From a virus, in IMG/VR virus record IMGVR_UViG_3300025897_000022, positions 1 through 46,713 of that record: DNA of 46,713 nt; one strand, given 5' to 3'. Positions within the stretch are counted from its first letter, which is position 1, and each line of letters opens with the position of its first letter. Under the pieces are notes generated by a model that made no database searches, was not told where the DNA came from, and worked only from the letters and a program-made list of their open reading frames with translations. The position numbers and the translations under genes were made by a program. Below are positions 29,831-41,100 of the stretch, in pieces.

Positions 29831-32734
29831 ATGAGTTATATTCCCCAATTATTATTAGCTAATACATTTGGCGAATGGTTGAATACAATAAATGATGTTA
29901 TAGCTGAAAATAATAATTCAACAGCAAATGGCACACCAAATACATTAACAAGATACGATGCTAACGGTTCGCTAGAATTTAATGAGTTAAAAGTCTTTGA
30001 TTTACAGCTAAAATCTGGACCTGTAATACAAGAAATCAGAACAGATTTTACACAAAATAATGATACGTCTTTATGTACAACTAAATCTGTATATGATTTA
30101 GTTTCGGGCGCAACTTCAGTAATTGTTCCTGTAAAAGCCAAGACATTAACTTTTGGAACAAGTGGATTATATGTAAATACTATTTCCACATCTTTCGGTC
30201 CATTAGATAACAAAACTCTAGTAACTTCAAATGCAGTTTATAATTTATTAAACGGAATCAGAACTGTACCTATTGCATTTAATACAGACACACTTCAATT
30301 TGGTACCGGTCTTGTTATTAATGCAATAGCAGATGATTTTAGTACTATTGATAGTAATACTGTTGCTACAACAAATGCTGTATACAATTTACTTACTGAT
30401 GGAGCAATAAGTTTAAATACAGTGTTTAATAACTTAAAATTAGGAAGTGGTCCTAATATTGATAAAATTGTTACTAACTTTACAAATACACCACCTGATG
30501 ATACAAGTTTAGTAACAGCACTTGCTGTATATAATCTAGTTGGTGGACCAGATAATAATATCACTACACTAGAAGGTGTAAGCTTAGAATTATCATCTGG
30601 CAATAAAGTGACGGATATTGTACATAATTTTATGTTTATTAATAATGATTTATTACCAACTACAAAAGCCGTTAACGATAGAATTTTTAATGTTCTCACT
30701 AGTGGAACACATACAATAAATCTTATAGCGAATACAGGTAATTTTACCGAAAGCCTAACTGCTGATGATATACACGCAAATACTGCAAATGTTGATGTAT
30801 TATTAATTGCAAATAATATTAATGTTACAAACACACTATCAATAAATAACCTAACTGCTAATTATATCACTGCAAATGTAGTAGATATGCAAACAATGAT
30901 TTTTGATGATTTAGTAGTTAATAATGTTCACACAGATTTTTCAACAATAAATGATGAAACTTTAGTAACATCAAATGCAATTTATAATCTTATAACAGAT
31001 GGTGATGTTTCTATAAATTCAGTGTTTAATAGTACAGAAACACAAACATTTATATTAAATGGAAACACTGTAACTAATGTTGTTAGTGCAATAAACAATA
31101 CAAATATAAATCAAAATACTTTAGCAACAACAGTAGCCATTTATGATTTGATATCAGGTAATAATACGACATTACCTTCAGTACCACTCTCAGCAAATAC
31201 ACTTCAATTTCCTGGTGGTGATCCTAATGTATCAATAAATTCTATATCTACAGACTTTTCAACTATTGATGACAATACTTTAGTTACTGCGAATGCTGTA
31301 TACAATTTATTAACAGATGGTCAAATACCAATTGATTCTAAATTTACATCATTAACTCTTGAAAATGGTGTAACTGTAAATGGAATTTTTGATTCTTTTA
31401 CAACTGCAAATATTAACAGCTATTCTATTGCTACAACAGCAGCAATAGAAAATGGATTGACTAATGGTTCTATTGCTGCTTATTTTAGAGAAATAGAAGT
31501 TGATAATGTTTTTTGTCAATTTATAAGTGTCAATAATTTAAATTATCTAGACTCTATTTCACAAAATACATCTTCTGAGAGATTACAGGGATCAATTGTT
31601 ACTCCATATGTTTATACTTCAGCTATTGAAGCATATAATGAAAAAGATGCAACAAGCACAGGCATATTATTCGGTGATAGAGGAGCATCTCCCGCAGGTG
31701 AAACTATTTCTTCTACAACAACTGCAATATTTGCGAATGGTAATATTCAATTAAAAATTGAAGATGGTAGTATAAATGCAATAAGCAATCCAATCATAAC
31801 AACAAGTAATGTTGTAAGTGATCATATTGACTCTGATTATGCAAAGATAAATTATATTGTTAATAAAGCAACTGCAAATACACTAGTGTTTCCTGATTTT
31901 GGAAATCAGGAATTAATTGGTAATACAGCCACTCAAACATTAACAAATAAAACTTTAGGTAAAACAGACATATCCGGAGATATTGTACCTACAGTAGATT
32001 CAATATACAGTCTAGGTTCGCCTGCTAATAAGTTTAAAGATTTATTTTTATCTTCAGCTACATTGTGGATTGGTGATAACATAAAATTGGATGCCTCTTC
32101 AGGTGTTGTAAAATATCTTAAAAGAGATGTCAATGCAGTACCATTTATAATTTCTTCGTTGGGAGGTAACGGACCTAATGCGATTGCATATGTGAATACA
32201 ACATTTAATTATAATCCAGCAAAAACTACTCTATCAGAATTAACATTAAATGACCATTTAAGTTATCTAAACACTTTTGCAGGATATGAAACATCTGATG
32301 TAGGTACATTACTACCTCCTGAAGTAGATAGTAATGGAAACAATAGCTATTATTATAATATTAATGATTATGATGAAATCATATATTCAGAAACTCCTGG
32401 TAAAAATGCTTCTGAAGTTTTAACTGATGATTTAAATGCAACTATTGATTATCATGAAACTGATAATGTTGTTTTCAAAAAACCATATGGTGATTTTTTC
32501 TTAATAGTAAATCGAGTGTCTGAGTTGGAAGGTGTAACGGTTCATGCAAAAGTGCATGTGTTGCAAAATACAACACCTTATACTTTAAGCAATATAGTGA
32601 TAAATGGAAATACAGTCTCTTCAATGAATATGTCTGGTAATTTAGAAATGCAAGTAGCAAACACTTATAATACTTACGATATTGATGCTGTTTATCTAGA
32701 CAATCAGTGGTATAGCACGGTTATGGTAAAATAA
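29831..32734 (+). CDS. Repeat-built tail fibre-like structural protein
   Basis: 967 residues. At least nine degenerate repeats of 40-70 residues share a core like TLVTSNAVYNLLTDG (about residues 78-560), alternating with predicted beta strands. After that, TLTNKTLG and DIVPTVDSIYSLGSPANKFKDLFLSSATLWIGDN (about 700-750) match a module common in phage fibres. A C-terminal beta-rich part follows. No chaperone or carbohydrate-binding motif is recognised. Preceded by a late box and closed by a bidirectional terminator. The weak ribosome binding site AGG is unusual for a structural gene. Confidence 0.8.
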   Translation: MSYIPQLLLANTFGEWLNTINDVIAENNNSTANGTPNTLTRYDANGSLEFNELKVFDLQLKSGPVIQEIRTDFTQNNDTSLCTTKSVYDLVSGATSVIVPVKAKTLTFGTSGLYVNTISTSFGPLDNKTLVTSNAVYNLLNGIRTVPIAFNTDTLQFGTGLVINAIADDFSTIDSNTVATTNAVYNLLTDGAISLNTVFNNLKLGSGPNIDKIVTNFTNTPPDDTSLVTALAVYNLVGGPDNNITTLEGVSLELSSGNKVTDIVHNFMFINNDLLPTTKAVNDRIFNVLTSGTHTINLIANTGNFTESLTADDIHANTANVDVLLIANNINVTNTLSINNLTANYITANVVDMQTMIFDDLVVNNVHTDFSTINDETLVTSNAIYNLITDGDVSINSVFNSTETQTFILNGNTVTNVVSAINNTNINQNTLATTVAIYDLISGNNTTLPSVPLSANTLQFPGGDPNVSINSISTDFSTIDDNTLVTANAVYNLLTDGQIPIDSKFTSLTLENGVTVNGIFDSFTTANINSYSIATTAAIENGLTNGSIAAYFREIEVDNVFCQFISVNNLNYLDSISQNTSSERLQGSIVTPYVYTSAIEAYNEKDATSTGILFGDRGASPAGETISSTTTAIFANGNIQLKIEDGSINAISNPIITTSNVVSDHIDSDYAKINYIVNKATANTLVFPDFGNQELIGNTATQTLTNKTLGKTDISGDIVPTVDSIYSLGSPANKFKDLFLSSATLWIGDNIKLDASSGVVKYLKRDVNAVPFIISSLGGNGPNAIAYVNTTFNYNPAKTTLSELTLNDHLSYLNTFAGYETSDVGTLLPPEVDSNGNNSYYYNINDYDEIIYSETPGKNASEVLTDDLNATIDYHETDNVVFKKPYGDFFLIVNRVSELEGVTVHAKVHVLQNTTPYTLSNIVINGNTVSSMNMSGNLEMQVANTYNTYDIDAVYLDNQWYSTVMVK

Positions 32735-32753
32735 TAATTCACAGGTGAATAAC

Positions 32754-32787
32754 AAAAAAGCCGAGGTTTTTACACCTCGGCTTTTTT
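32754..32787. terminator. Bidirectional intrinsic terminator
   Basis: A 14-bp stem (32754-32767 with 32774-32787) with a GC-rich core GCCGAGGT, a 6-base loop and A/T-runs at both feet. It separates the convergent fibre gene and gp8-like gene and should work on both strands. Confidence 0.95.
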
Positions 32788-32809
32788 TATTTAAACAGCG
32801 TTTGCACTA

Positions 32810-35149
32810 TCAGAACTGAATACTAATCTTCAAGTCTTCAGTTTGATTTTGTGAACGAGATACCATACTTCTGTTCTCAACGTAAAGAATTTTACCAGAA
32901 CCAGGTAACATGCCTGGTGTATTTGCTGTATTAGCAGTAACAGTAAATGCCTCTACATTTTGAGCATCAGCAGAATGATAACCTAGTGATTTAATTTTAA
33001 AATCACCACTTGCTAAAAGTGTACCAAAATCTTTTCTTGGCTTAATTACACGGATTCTCTTAGAGAATACATCATGATCTACAATTCTAGCAGTAGCAAC
33101 TAATAGACCTGTTGAATTTGCATAAATTCCTACATCCATATCAGGTTCAAAGTTTAATGTATTACCATTCAAACTTCCTAAAGAAGCAGATGTTAAATTA
33201 ATTCTATAACATTGGTCAGTTTTATAACCTCTAAACAATTCTGTATATGCACTTGGATTCATCCAGAGTCTTGTTTGATCTGAAGAATAGGTTCTTGGAT
33301 TTTTAAGAATACCAATCTTTCTGAATTCGTTACCAACTGTAAATTCATCAGATTCTGTACCTTCAAATCTAGCATTAATCATAACATTATGACCACCTAA
33401 TTCTTCTACAGCATCAAATCCATGTCCTCCTACGGGTGGAATATGTGCATGTACTGTAGCGGTAGAATAATTATTTGCAGTACCAGTAACCATAGCACTA
33501 TCTACACGATAATGATATTTACCAGGATTTGTTACTCTTACATCAAGTACTCTACCCGGTCGTTCTCTATGATATCCAGGTGTTGTTGTATTAAACAATG
33601 GTTCAACAATTCCATATGCATTAAATCCATCAATAGGATCTGTTGTCGTAGTACTTTGATGATTCGCTTCAATTTTTACTCTTGGATGAATTTCAACTAC
33701 AGCATCCTCATTTACTATCTGTGTTGCTGCAGGAAGACCGGCAACACCAGTAACACTTGTTCCTATCAAACTTTCTATGGTTGCAGAATCAATTGTAAAT
33801 TCAATTGTGCCATCTGTAAAGTCAGAACCACTTGTTAATTGTACACCGCTGATTGGGAATACATATCTTTTGAATGCATCTCCATTTAGAGTACTATCAG
33901 TAGAAGATTTAATTACAACACCATAATCTAACCAAGTATCTAATCCTTTATGACCCATGGCTACTAGTCCTGCATCAGGAGTGGCCGTCCATGTTCCGCC
34001 AGCATGACTTAAATTATTTGCAAAACTAAACATATTGTAGTGAGTGTTAGAACTTAAATCTAGTCCAGCATTTGTTCCTGCTTCTGGATCTGGAAAATCA
34101 CAATTGTTAACAGTATTCCATACTATTTGGAATGTCAATGAATTTTGAGAATCATCGTAATTTACTTGTGCAGAACTTGAACCAAATTGATAATATCCAT
34201 CTCCACCCTGCATTTCATATCCCTCAACAGTTGAATCATTGGTTTCAACTGCATACTTATCTACTGTAACATTTAAGATACCGCCTGGAATAGCAGTTGT
34301 TTCAATTGTATATTGATCTGAGAAATCATTTTCAATTGTTCCATTTTCTTTACGTATTCTTCTTACCGGAATATAAGAAGTGGTAACAAATTTTAATGCT
34401 TCTCCAGCATCAATAGTATAGTAATATTTCCATTGATATCCGTCATTATCGTCATCACCCAAAACCATATAATCTTCACTGATGCCACCATCAGTTACAA
34501 AGTTTAAAGGTTCTTGATATGATTTGTGATCCCACAGGTAAACAGTATTGCCGTTAACACCATTGAAATTTTCAACTTTTCTAAACTTACCAACACCTTG
34601 CTTTAAACACTTGTAAATTCTAAATCTTCTATTCACAGTGTGAATCAACATGTCATCATAAAATAAGAAAGCAGAACGGTCATCGTAACCATCATATCTT
34701 GTACCCAAAGTCCAGTTCCTAAGGCCTGATTGGATCTCTACAGTTCTTTCACGCTTAATAACGTGTGATACTTCGCTATCGGAAACTTTCTTAGCAGCAA
34801 TCATATCATCCCAGTGATTAAAGTGTGAATCTTTTACACTATCAACTGGAAATGGAGGATTGTTTTCGTTTAAATTCGGATCAATAGAACCATCCGGTGT
34901 ATCAGAAGGATTCCACGGAGATACTCTACCTATAAACAAATACATTTGGTCATCCAATGCATAGTAAGGTATAGCATTTAGGTTATTAACTGAAGGAGCA
35001 GATGTGACACTCAAATCACCATCTAGTCCAGGAGTCATGTCTTCTATTCGTATATATCCACCAACACCATGTTCTGATTTTTCTTCAAAACTTTCTTTAA
35101 ATTGTTTTGCATTACTAACACGAAAAGTATTATGCACTAGTGCGGGCAT
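32810..35149 (-). CDS. 8: Baseplate wedge protein, T4 gp8-like, enlarged
   Basis: 779 residues against 334 in T4 gp8. The gp8 signature is split: N-terminal YLFIGRVSPW, then PPFPVDSVKD and DGYQWKYYYTI (within residues 1-250) correspond to FITFGRSEPW, PPYPTDSV and DGYVWEYLFEI; the end GKILYVENRSMV...QTEDLKISIQF corresponds to EMIYMENRPPI...QTEEINILF. Between them about 450 residues are inserted, beta-rich and probably surface exposed. gp8 forms part of the baseplate wedge with gp6, gp7, gp10 and gp53. AGGAG precedes the ATG. The last gene of the minus-strand baseplate operon. Confidence 0.85.
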   Translation of the reverse strand: MPALVHNTFRVSNAKQFKESFEEKSEHGVGGYIRIEDMTPGLDGDLSVTSAPSVNNLNAIPYYALDDQMYLFIGRVSPWNPSDTPDGSIDPNLNENNPPFPVDSVKDSHFNHWDDMIAAKKVSDSEVSHVIKRERTVEIQSGLRNWTLGTRYDGYDDRSAFLFYDDMLIHTVNRRFRIYKCLKQGVGKFRKVENFNGVNGNTVYLWDHKSYQEPLNFVTDGGISEDYMVLGDDDNDGYQWKYYYTIDAGEALKFVTTSYIPVRRIRKENGTIENDFSDQYTIETTAIPGGILNVTVDKYAVETNDSTVEGYEMQGGDGYYQFGSSSAQVNYDDSQNSLTFQIVWNTVNNCDFPDPEAGTNAGLDLSSNTHYNMFSFANNLSHAGGTWTATPDAGLVAMGHKGLDTWLDYGVVIKSSTDSTLNGDAFKRYVFPISGVQLTSGSDFTDGTIEFTIDSATIESLIGTSVTGVAGLPAATQIVNEDAVVEIHPRVKIEANHQSTTTTDPIDGFNAYGIVEPLFNTTTPGYHRERPGRVLDVRVTNPGKYHYRVDSAMVTGTANNYSTATVHAHIPPVGGHGFDAVEELGGHNVMINARFEGTESDEFTVGNEFRKIGILKNPRTYSSDQTRLWMNPSAYTELFRGYKTDQCYRINLTSASLGSLNGNTLNFEPDMDVGIYANSTGLLVATARIVDHDVFSKRIRVIKPRKDFGTLLASGDFKIKSLGYHSADAQNVEAFTVTANTANTPGMLPGSGKILYVENRSMVSRSQNQTEDLKISIQF

Positions 35150-35177
35150 ATTTTTTCTCCTATTTAAATTTTCTTAA

Positions 35178-38100
35178 TTAAACTTCAATTCGTACAGTCT
35201 CTAAAAACTCTTTTCTATTTATGTTCGGATCATTATATTCTGTTTCAAATGTATTTAGCGCACTAATATTCCAAGTATAAACCTCACTCACAGTATAATT
35301 CATTTTTAATGTGGCATGTAAATACGTCTGTTTATCATCACCTTTTCTTTTTAAATGTTTTTCAATTTCAAATCTTATATAGTCATCAGTAAAAGGTCTA
35401 ATCACAGTATTTAATAAAAAATTGTCATTCGTTATTCCATTATTTATAGTGTTTATTTGACTCTCTTTAAATCCAAAGGTGTTATTTATATTTCCTTCTG
35501 AATCAAAACTTAAAATTTTCTCAAAATCTACTAAAGATATATCATCTGGAGTTGTTGAAAATGAATAATCAAAAATTTCTTTTGCAAATAATTCTGCTTG
35601 AACTGTAGGTATATTAGATTCTAAAATATAATATTTTAATTTTAAAGGAACTTTTTCTGTTATTTCTTCTTTTAAAAAAGTATCAACTTTTTTATCTAAT
35701 TGAAATAAAAAATTTCTATCTTCAATTTCATTAAATATTTTTGTTAGATTTTCATTTTGAATTAATTCTATAGTACCATCAAGGATCTTTTCAGTACCAA
35801 TAATATTTGATACAGTTTCTTTAAATTTAGATTTTCCATCTTGTATATCAACAGTTGTGATAGAATATTGAGTTTTTGGAGATACAATAGGTATTGTATT
35901 AATAATATCATATCTTAATTTAGTAAGAACTTTTGGTCTTATTTGCTTTTCTAAAAAGGATTCTGTTATTCTATCATTTAGCGATATTGCACTATTTTCA
36001 TTATAGACATAAGATTCACTAAAAAATTCAATTTCTGTAGAGTCCATAAAAGATGTAGAATCTATGAAAGTATGCTTATCATTATACAATATAGATATTT
36101 CATCACTAGTTAATTCTTCCATATCAGATATAATGACATATTCTATTTCATCATTGTTTGTCAAACCTACATCTACAGTCTTCACAGTATCATATGTGTG
36201 TTCGGCTATTTGACTATTTAAATAATTACCAATAATTTCATTTTGTTTATTAATAATAAAATCTTTTCTTCCAATTTTAGATTTATCAGAAATAAATTCT
36301 ACAAGATTTTCAAATTCAAGAACAACTTCTTCTGTTGCTATTGTATTATCTAAAATAGTTGCTTGCTTATCATATACAGTAGTACTTGATGTAATTGCAG
36401 TATGTATTAAATCTAAAGTAGGATTATATGTGAATTCTAATTCATTTAGAACAGAAACTGTTGGAATATAATCTAAATTATAAGGAACGAGTTTAAACGG
36501 TAAATAGTCATCAACAAAATTATTAAAGTATGAAGTAATTCTATCTTCATAACTTAATGTGACATTTCTGTCAAGTAATTTGGGATTATGTTCGTATTCA
36601 TCAATTACAGAGTAAATATCTGTAGTTGCATCTGCAAATGCTGTGTTACCGTATAATGTTGTAAACGGAACTATATTCACATCAATAGGTACTTTTGGAT
36701 TGTATGTTATTTCTGGTTCATTCAGTACAGTAGCCGTTGGTACAGTCTCACTTTCAAAATCCACAAAAATCTTAGGTATCATATCTAAAGAAAATTTTGT
36801 ATCCACCCATCTACTAATGACTCTATCTTCTGCAAAAGTTTTGTTTCTATCAACTATTATAGTATCATCTTCAAATCCATATTCAAATGTTACATCATGA
36901 GTTGCGTCCGCAAATGCCGTGTTTCCATATAATGTTGTGAACGAAACTATTTCTGTATTTGCAAGAACAATTGGATTATATGTAATTTCAGGCTCAGAAT
37001 GAACTCTTACAGTAGGAATATCACTTAAATTATAATACTTTAATTGTAAAGGTCTATAGAAACCAAAGAGAGTATTATCTGTCCAGGGTCCTATAATATC
37101 ACTTAATGAAAATGTTTTATGTCTATCAAGTATTAAATTTTCGTTTTTAATTTCAAATTCAAAATCAATATCTTGTGTAGCATCTAAGAATGTTGTATTT
37201 CCTGTTAATATTCTATTATCAATATTAATGACTTCCATATTTTCAACATAATCTGTAATCGGCACTACTTCAAGATATGCAGTTACAGATGGTAATGTAT
37301 CTTGACTATATTCACGTATAACCCATGGTCTCATAAAATGTTCTATGATTGTAAATTCATATGGGTAGATATAATCACTTCTAATTATAAGTTTATTTCT
37401 ATCAATAATATTGTTTTCAATGTCTTCTTCTATTTCACCCATGATATCAAAACTAGAATCTAAAAATGTTGTGTTTCCATAAAGAGATGAAAACAATTCA
37501 AAATTAGTGAGTAATTCTGTATTTGATTGTCTCTCATTTCTTATGTAAGTACCATCTATTCTTACTGAAGGTAATTTATCCAGAATATAATCATCCATTT
37601 TTATTCTAGAATAATCCTTAATTAAAATAGGAGTCCATGGTAAAATGATATCTCCTAAATCTACATACTTATTTCTATCTTCAATTATAATAGGAATTTT
37701 TATTTCGGTTTGTGCTTCTGCAAGTTCTAATTCAAAATAAATAGCTGGAGGCGCTGCATCTGAGAATATGCTGTTTGGATGTACGAGAGGACTTACATCC
37801 TCATTTGCTGTCCGTTTACTTATAATAATCGCATCTTGAATAAATGCACTTGGTATTTTATCTAAAACATAATCTGAAAATTTAACAGGAAGATATCCAG
37901 CAATAAATTGCCTTTTCCAATTCTCAAATTGAGTATCTAATGTTATGTATTTTCTTCTATCTTCTATCTCAAAATGATTTTCTATATCTGTTTTACTAAT
38001 GACTTCCGTAGAAGAATCTAAAATAACAGTGTTGGCAAAATAAATAGTTTCTTTGTCTAATACTGTAGATAAATCCTTTGATTTAGGACTTGTATACAAA

Positions 38101-41100
38101 AAGGGTTCTGACAATGCGCTTGTGGCGGGCATTGTGTCACCCAAATATGGTTTATATTTTTTATGGAGATTATAAACTATAAAATTGTTTTTGTAATCAA
38201 CAATTTTTTCATCAAAATTAAAAAATAAATTTCTATTTAAAACATCAACAAATATTTTACGATTTACATCTGTTTCTAAAGGTGTTACATCAGTTACTGC
38301 AGGGTTATCACCTCCACTTACTAGAGTGGACAATGGATCAAATCCAGATTCTGATATACCAACAAATTTATGAACAGGTGGGGGTATTACGGTAAAGTCT
38401 TGTTGAATTGATTTGCTAGGTAATGATGGGTCTAAACTGAAAGGTTCAAATGCAAAATTATTAATGTGATTCACATGCACACTCATAAAATCAATATCAC
38501 CAGAATTTACATCATTAGCAACTATGGTTGACCAAATTATAAAATTATCTTCGTTGTATATTGGTTTTAAGTTATCCAAGTCTTCAATATTTTCAAAAGT
38601 AACTAGAGTATCAACATTAAAATTTTCGCTTTCTTGAAATAATTTTCTTTCAGGTAGTAAACTATCTTCATCAAATGTAAAATTATCATAACTATCAAAA
38701 GTTAATTCATCCGAATCAAAATAAGAAGATGGTTTTATACCATATGCGCTTTTGTTTGTAGAATTCACAAAGGTATAATATATAACAGGGTCAGTATCAC
38801 TACTTGAATCTGCAAAATTTAATCTTGTAATTACATATCTTAAATCAGGTTCTTTTAATTGTAATGAATCTATGTGGTGATAATTTAAAATTTTATCATC
38901 TTCTACTTCAACACTTGGTAATCCAGATTCTGTTCCTGGATGCGCATTTATACTTCCTAATAATATTAGAGAACTTACTCTATTCTTTTCAAACTCCTCA
39001 AAGAAATTTAAAATTACAACTTTTGCTTTTGGTTCAAATTGATGGTCAGGACAAAGAACTGTTTCAATATCTGCAATAGATATTTGTGTTATTTTCTTAT
39101 CATCATCTGAATTTATTAGAATCGCTTCTCGGAAAATCTTAGGTATTTTTCCACGTATTGCAGGTATTCTGTTTTCAAAAGACAGTGTTGATATTCTATT
39201 TTTGGGTTTATCCATAGCCGGCTGAATATCAAACTTTGCAGCAGTAGACTCAATATTTAAAAATACCGCACTATTATTTTCTTCATCAGATGATTGAATA
39301 GAAAGTGGTAATATTTGTTCATCAATATTAATAACAACATGGAGGGGAACATCTGTTACTGAGCGTATTGCAGTATCAGTAAAAGAGTCATTGGATAATG
39401 TGCTTGTACTTTCAAAGAATAAAAAGTCTTTTATATTAATAGAAAATGAAGTAAATGTTGTCGGTCGTTCAGTTAATTTATGTTCAAATGTATCTAATAC
39501 AGTTTTGAATTCTTGCTGATAAGCTAATGTTAATACTACATCTACTTCATCTGTAATTACATCACTATTCTGGAAAGTCGTCCGTAGGGGTTCCACTGTC
39601 AACGGCCCTTGGGGTGAGGGTTGTGTTGTTGGCTGTGTTTCCGCTGAAGTTAAAAAAAAAATTTCCGAAGGATTTACTATCGGATAAGGGGTTGAATCTA
39701 CTGTATTATAGTCAAATATTATTGTATTTGACCTTGGTTGCATTATACTATAACTTTCAAGGTCTATGGCTACATTTTCATAATCTACATTAATGAATGT
39801 TTTTTCTATCTTCGTTACTTTTGGTAAAGTATAATTATTTTCAATAAATGATTGCCAACTAATTACTTCTAATATACCTTCATCTACTTCAAAAGGAACT
39901 TTAATTGTATCTTGATTATTCTTCAATGTCAGACAGTATAATAATCCTGTGTATGGAACTTCAATCTTATCTATTTCTTTATCAATATCTCTCAATTCCA
40001 TTATTGCTCTTTTACCCGTACCGGCTAATGTTTCATCAGGTACTGCTAAAAAGTCTAGTTCTGTTGGTGGTTTTGTTTTTGATGATAGTTTTCGTCCTTT
40101 AATTATTTTATTTGATGTAACTAAAGCTAATTCTTGGTCTGGAGAAACTGTTATAGACACACTTGAATGATCTGTATACTGATGCATTATTCCATTATAT
40201 TCTCTTGTTGCTATACTATCTGGCAATTGCCAAACTATAACACCATCTTCTTTCACATTAGCAACATGCATATAGGGTTCTAGATTTTCAAAAGTTACCC
40301 AACCATAATCTCTTGTAAGTATTTCTGCATTTGGTAAATAAGAACCTTTGCCGGATAATGTATTTCCTGAAACTAATGGTAGATATTCATTTCTTTCTGT
40401 ATCAGAAAATTCTATTTCTGCGTTGCTAAATTGTTGTAAATCAGAACTAAATCTTGGTTCATATAAATCGGTAAATGGATCTCTTACTACAATATATCCA
40501 CCCTTTGCAATATCTGGCACATGTTCAAATACACGTTCTACTCTTACTCTAAAATTATAAATTGTTCTATCTGCATCTAAAGAACCAATTGCATTTTTTC
40601 TATATCCAATTACATCAGCAATCCAGTTTGCTTCATCTTCAACATTTATAATTTTCACAAAAGATTGTACGGCTACAATACCATCATATAGTCTTGTATC
40701 AGTGATAATTGAATTTTTCTCATTTGTTTTTCCATAATCATCAAAATCTCTAAATGAATTTTCACTAGGTTTTGATATAATATCTTCTATGAAAAAACGA
40801 AATCCTTCAAAAATCGGTGCTATTGCATTTACTTCTATTTCTGGATATTCAGATGTTGCAATCTCCTCATTGTGAATAAATTCATTTTCTAATTCTATTT
40901 GATTAATAACATCACCAATAGTTGCATCTGCAAAATTTAATCTTTCTACTTCTATATGCTCAAATATTTCAGCAATTATGTAGCCACGGCTGTCTATTTC
41001 TATTTCATGCAATTCATGTGTTTTTATTCTAAAGTCAAGTTCAAGTTCAAATTTATTTCTTATAAAATGTAAAAATCCTGCAGGATGTAATTCATCTAAA

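Noticed and set aside
39890-40343. Active intein
   Set aside because: There is no terminal His-Asn and no proper first Cys/Ser +1 pair at the C-terminal side, so splicing is not supported.
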